From: Anaerovibrio lipolyticus
Lineage (GTDB): Bacteria; Bacillota; Negativicutes; Selenomonadales; Selenomonadaceae
Assembly: GCF_021531495.1 (NCBI RefSeq)
Contig: NZ_JADYTY010000014.1
Span: forward strand, 1-55,976
Length of the DNA stretch: 55,976 nt
Direction: 5' to 3'
A program made the position numbers and the translations under genes. The notes beneath the pieces were generated by a model. It searched no databases. It saw only the letters and a list, made by a program, of their open reading frames with translations, and was not told where the DNA came from. Below are positions 55,658 to 55,976 of the stretch, piece after piece. Position 1 is the first letter of the stretch; every line of letters begins with the position of its first letter.

Positions 55658-55901
55658 ATAAAAGCTGACTCACACAGCGGCTTTACAAAAAGCTTGCAGA
55701 GCTTTTATGAGTCGTTGATGAAGGAGAGGCAGTGTTCCTTGAAAACTAAACAATGCAAATAGGAAATCATGCACACATGATTTCAAGCCAGATGTTGGAA
55801 TCACATTAAGTGATTATTTTATACAAGATTTGTGCAAAACAAACCTTAATTCTTTTATAAGAATAATTCAAATAACAAGAGCCAATCGGTTCTTCAATAA
55901 A

Positions 55902-55976
55902 TTTATTGGAGAGTTTGATCCTGGCTCAGGACGAACGCTGGCGGCGTGCTTAACACATGCAAGTCGAACGGGCTGA
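55902..55976 (+). rRNA. rrs: 16S ribosomal RNA, 5' end (continues beyond window)
   Basis: The sequence TTTATTGGAGAGTTTGATCC begins the 16S gene, followed by CTGGCTCAGGACGAACGCTG and the universal ACACATGCAAGTCGAACG. Only the first ~75 bases are in the window. The 5' end is placed by likeness to Bacillus 16S, which starts TTTATCGGAGAG, so it is exact to a few bases. The operon is read in the plus direction, away from oriC. Confidence 0.97.

Overview
The window covers the replication-origin region of a low-GC, anaerobic, double-membrane Firmicute of the Negativicutes, most likely a Selenomonadaceae member. The order rsmG-mnmG-mnmE-jag-yidC-yidD-rnpA-rpmH | oriC | dnaA-dnaN-yaaA-recF-dciA-remB-gyrB is the classic Firmicute origin order. 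Genes left of about 8.8 kb run mainly on the minus strand and those right of 9.2 kb mainly on the plus strand, as expected for replication diverging from oriC. The large, apparently highly expressed glycerol set (glpABC, glpK, glpF) would suit a glycerol-fermenting rumen or gut genus such as Anaerovibrio, but that is inference. The last 75 bases are the start of a 16S rRNA gene.

Layout. 0-2.3 kb: the 3' end of a transposase, a Fic-domain protein and a small exported protein. 2.3-8.8 kb: tRNA/rRNA modification, membrane-protein insertion and RNase P genes. 8.8-10.9 kb: a bipartite origin with DnaA boxes on both sides of dnaA. 10.9-16.6 kb: replication and gyrase genes, including a DciA protein with a cysteine-rich extension. 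16.7-22.1 kb: HtpX, a P-loop kinase-like protein, a Ppx/GppA phosphatase, flavodoxin, Ogt and an MFS transporter. 22.3-24.7 kb: a BsuBI/PstI-type restriction-modification pair. 24.8-34.4 kb: a sodium:amino-acid symporter, gyrA, an LCP cell-wall ligase, a DeoR regulator, an internally deleted Bcr/CflA transporter, a flavin reductase-like protein and an M18 aminopeptidase. 34.4-35.4 kb: about 1 kb without a convincing gene, holding a promoter-terminator unit that looks like a structured non-coding RNA. 35.4-43.1 kb: a TrpXYZ-like ABC importer, amt-glnK with a structured leader, and metNIQ. 43.3-50.2 kb: the glycerol regulon. 50.3-55.2 kb: two small membrane proteins, serS, alr and a soluble PocR-type chemoreceptor. 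55.5-55.98 kb: tandem rRNA promoters and the 16S 5' end.

How the genes work together. GlpF admits glycerol, GlpK phosphorylates it, and GlpABC oxidises glycerol-3-phosphate to DHAP while reducing the quinone pool. The DeoR/GlpR-type regulator at 31 kb and the PocR-domain chemoreceptor at 55 kb are plausible but unproven parts of the same physiology. Amt and GlnK form the usual ammonium transporter and PII gate pair.

The least explained signals are regulatory rather than coding: (i) extra DnaA-box clusters 20-22 kb from oriC; (ii) an orphan ~200-nt RNA unit at 34.76-34.96 kb whose promoter region carries a repeated ATGAGTATG motif; (iii) an amt leader with a consensus promoter, mutually exclusive hairpins and an 18-bp terminator; (iv) a ~110-nt RNA unit at 18.4-18.5 kb; (v) structured 5' UTRs on the glycerol operons. 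All calls were made by reading the sequence; no database search was run.
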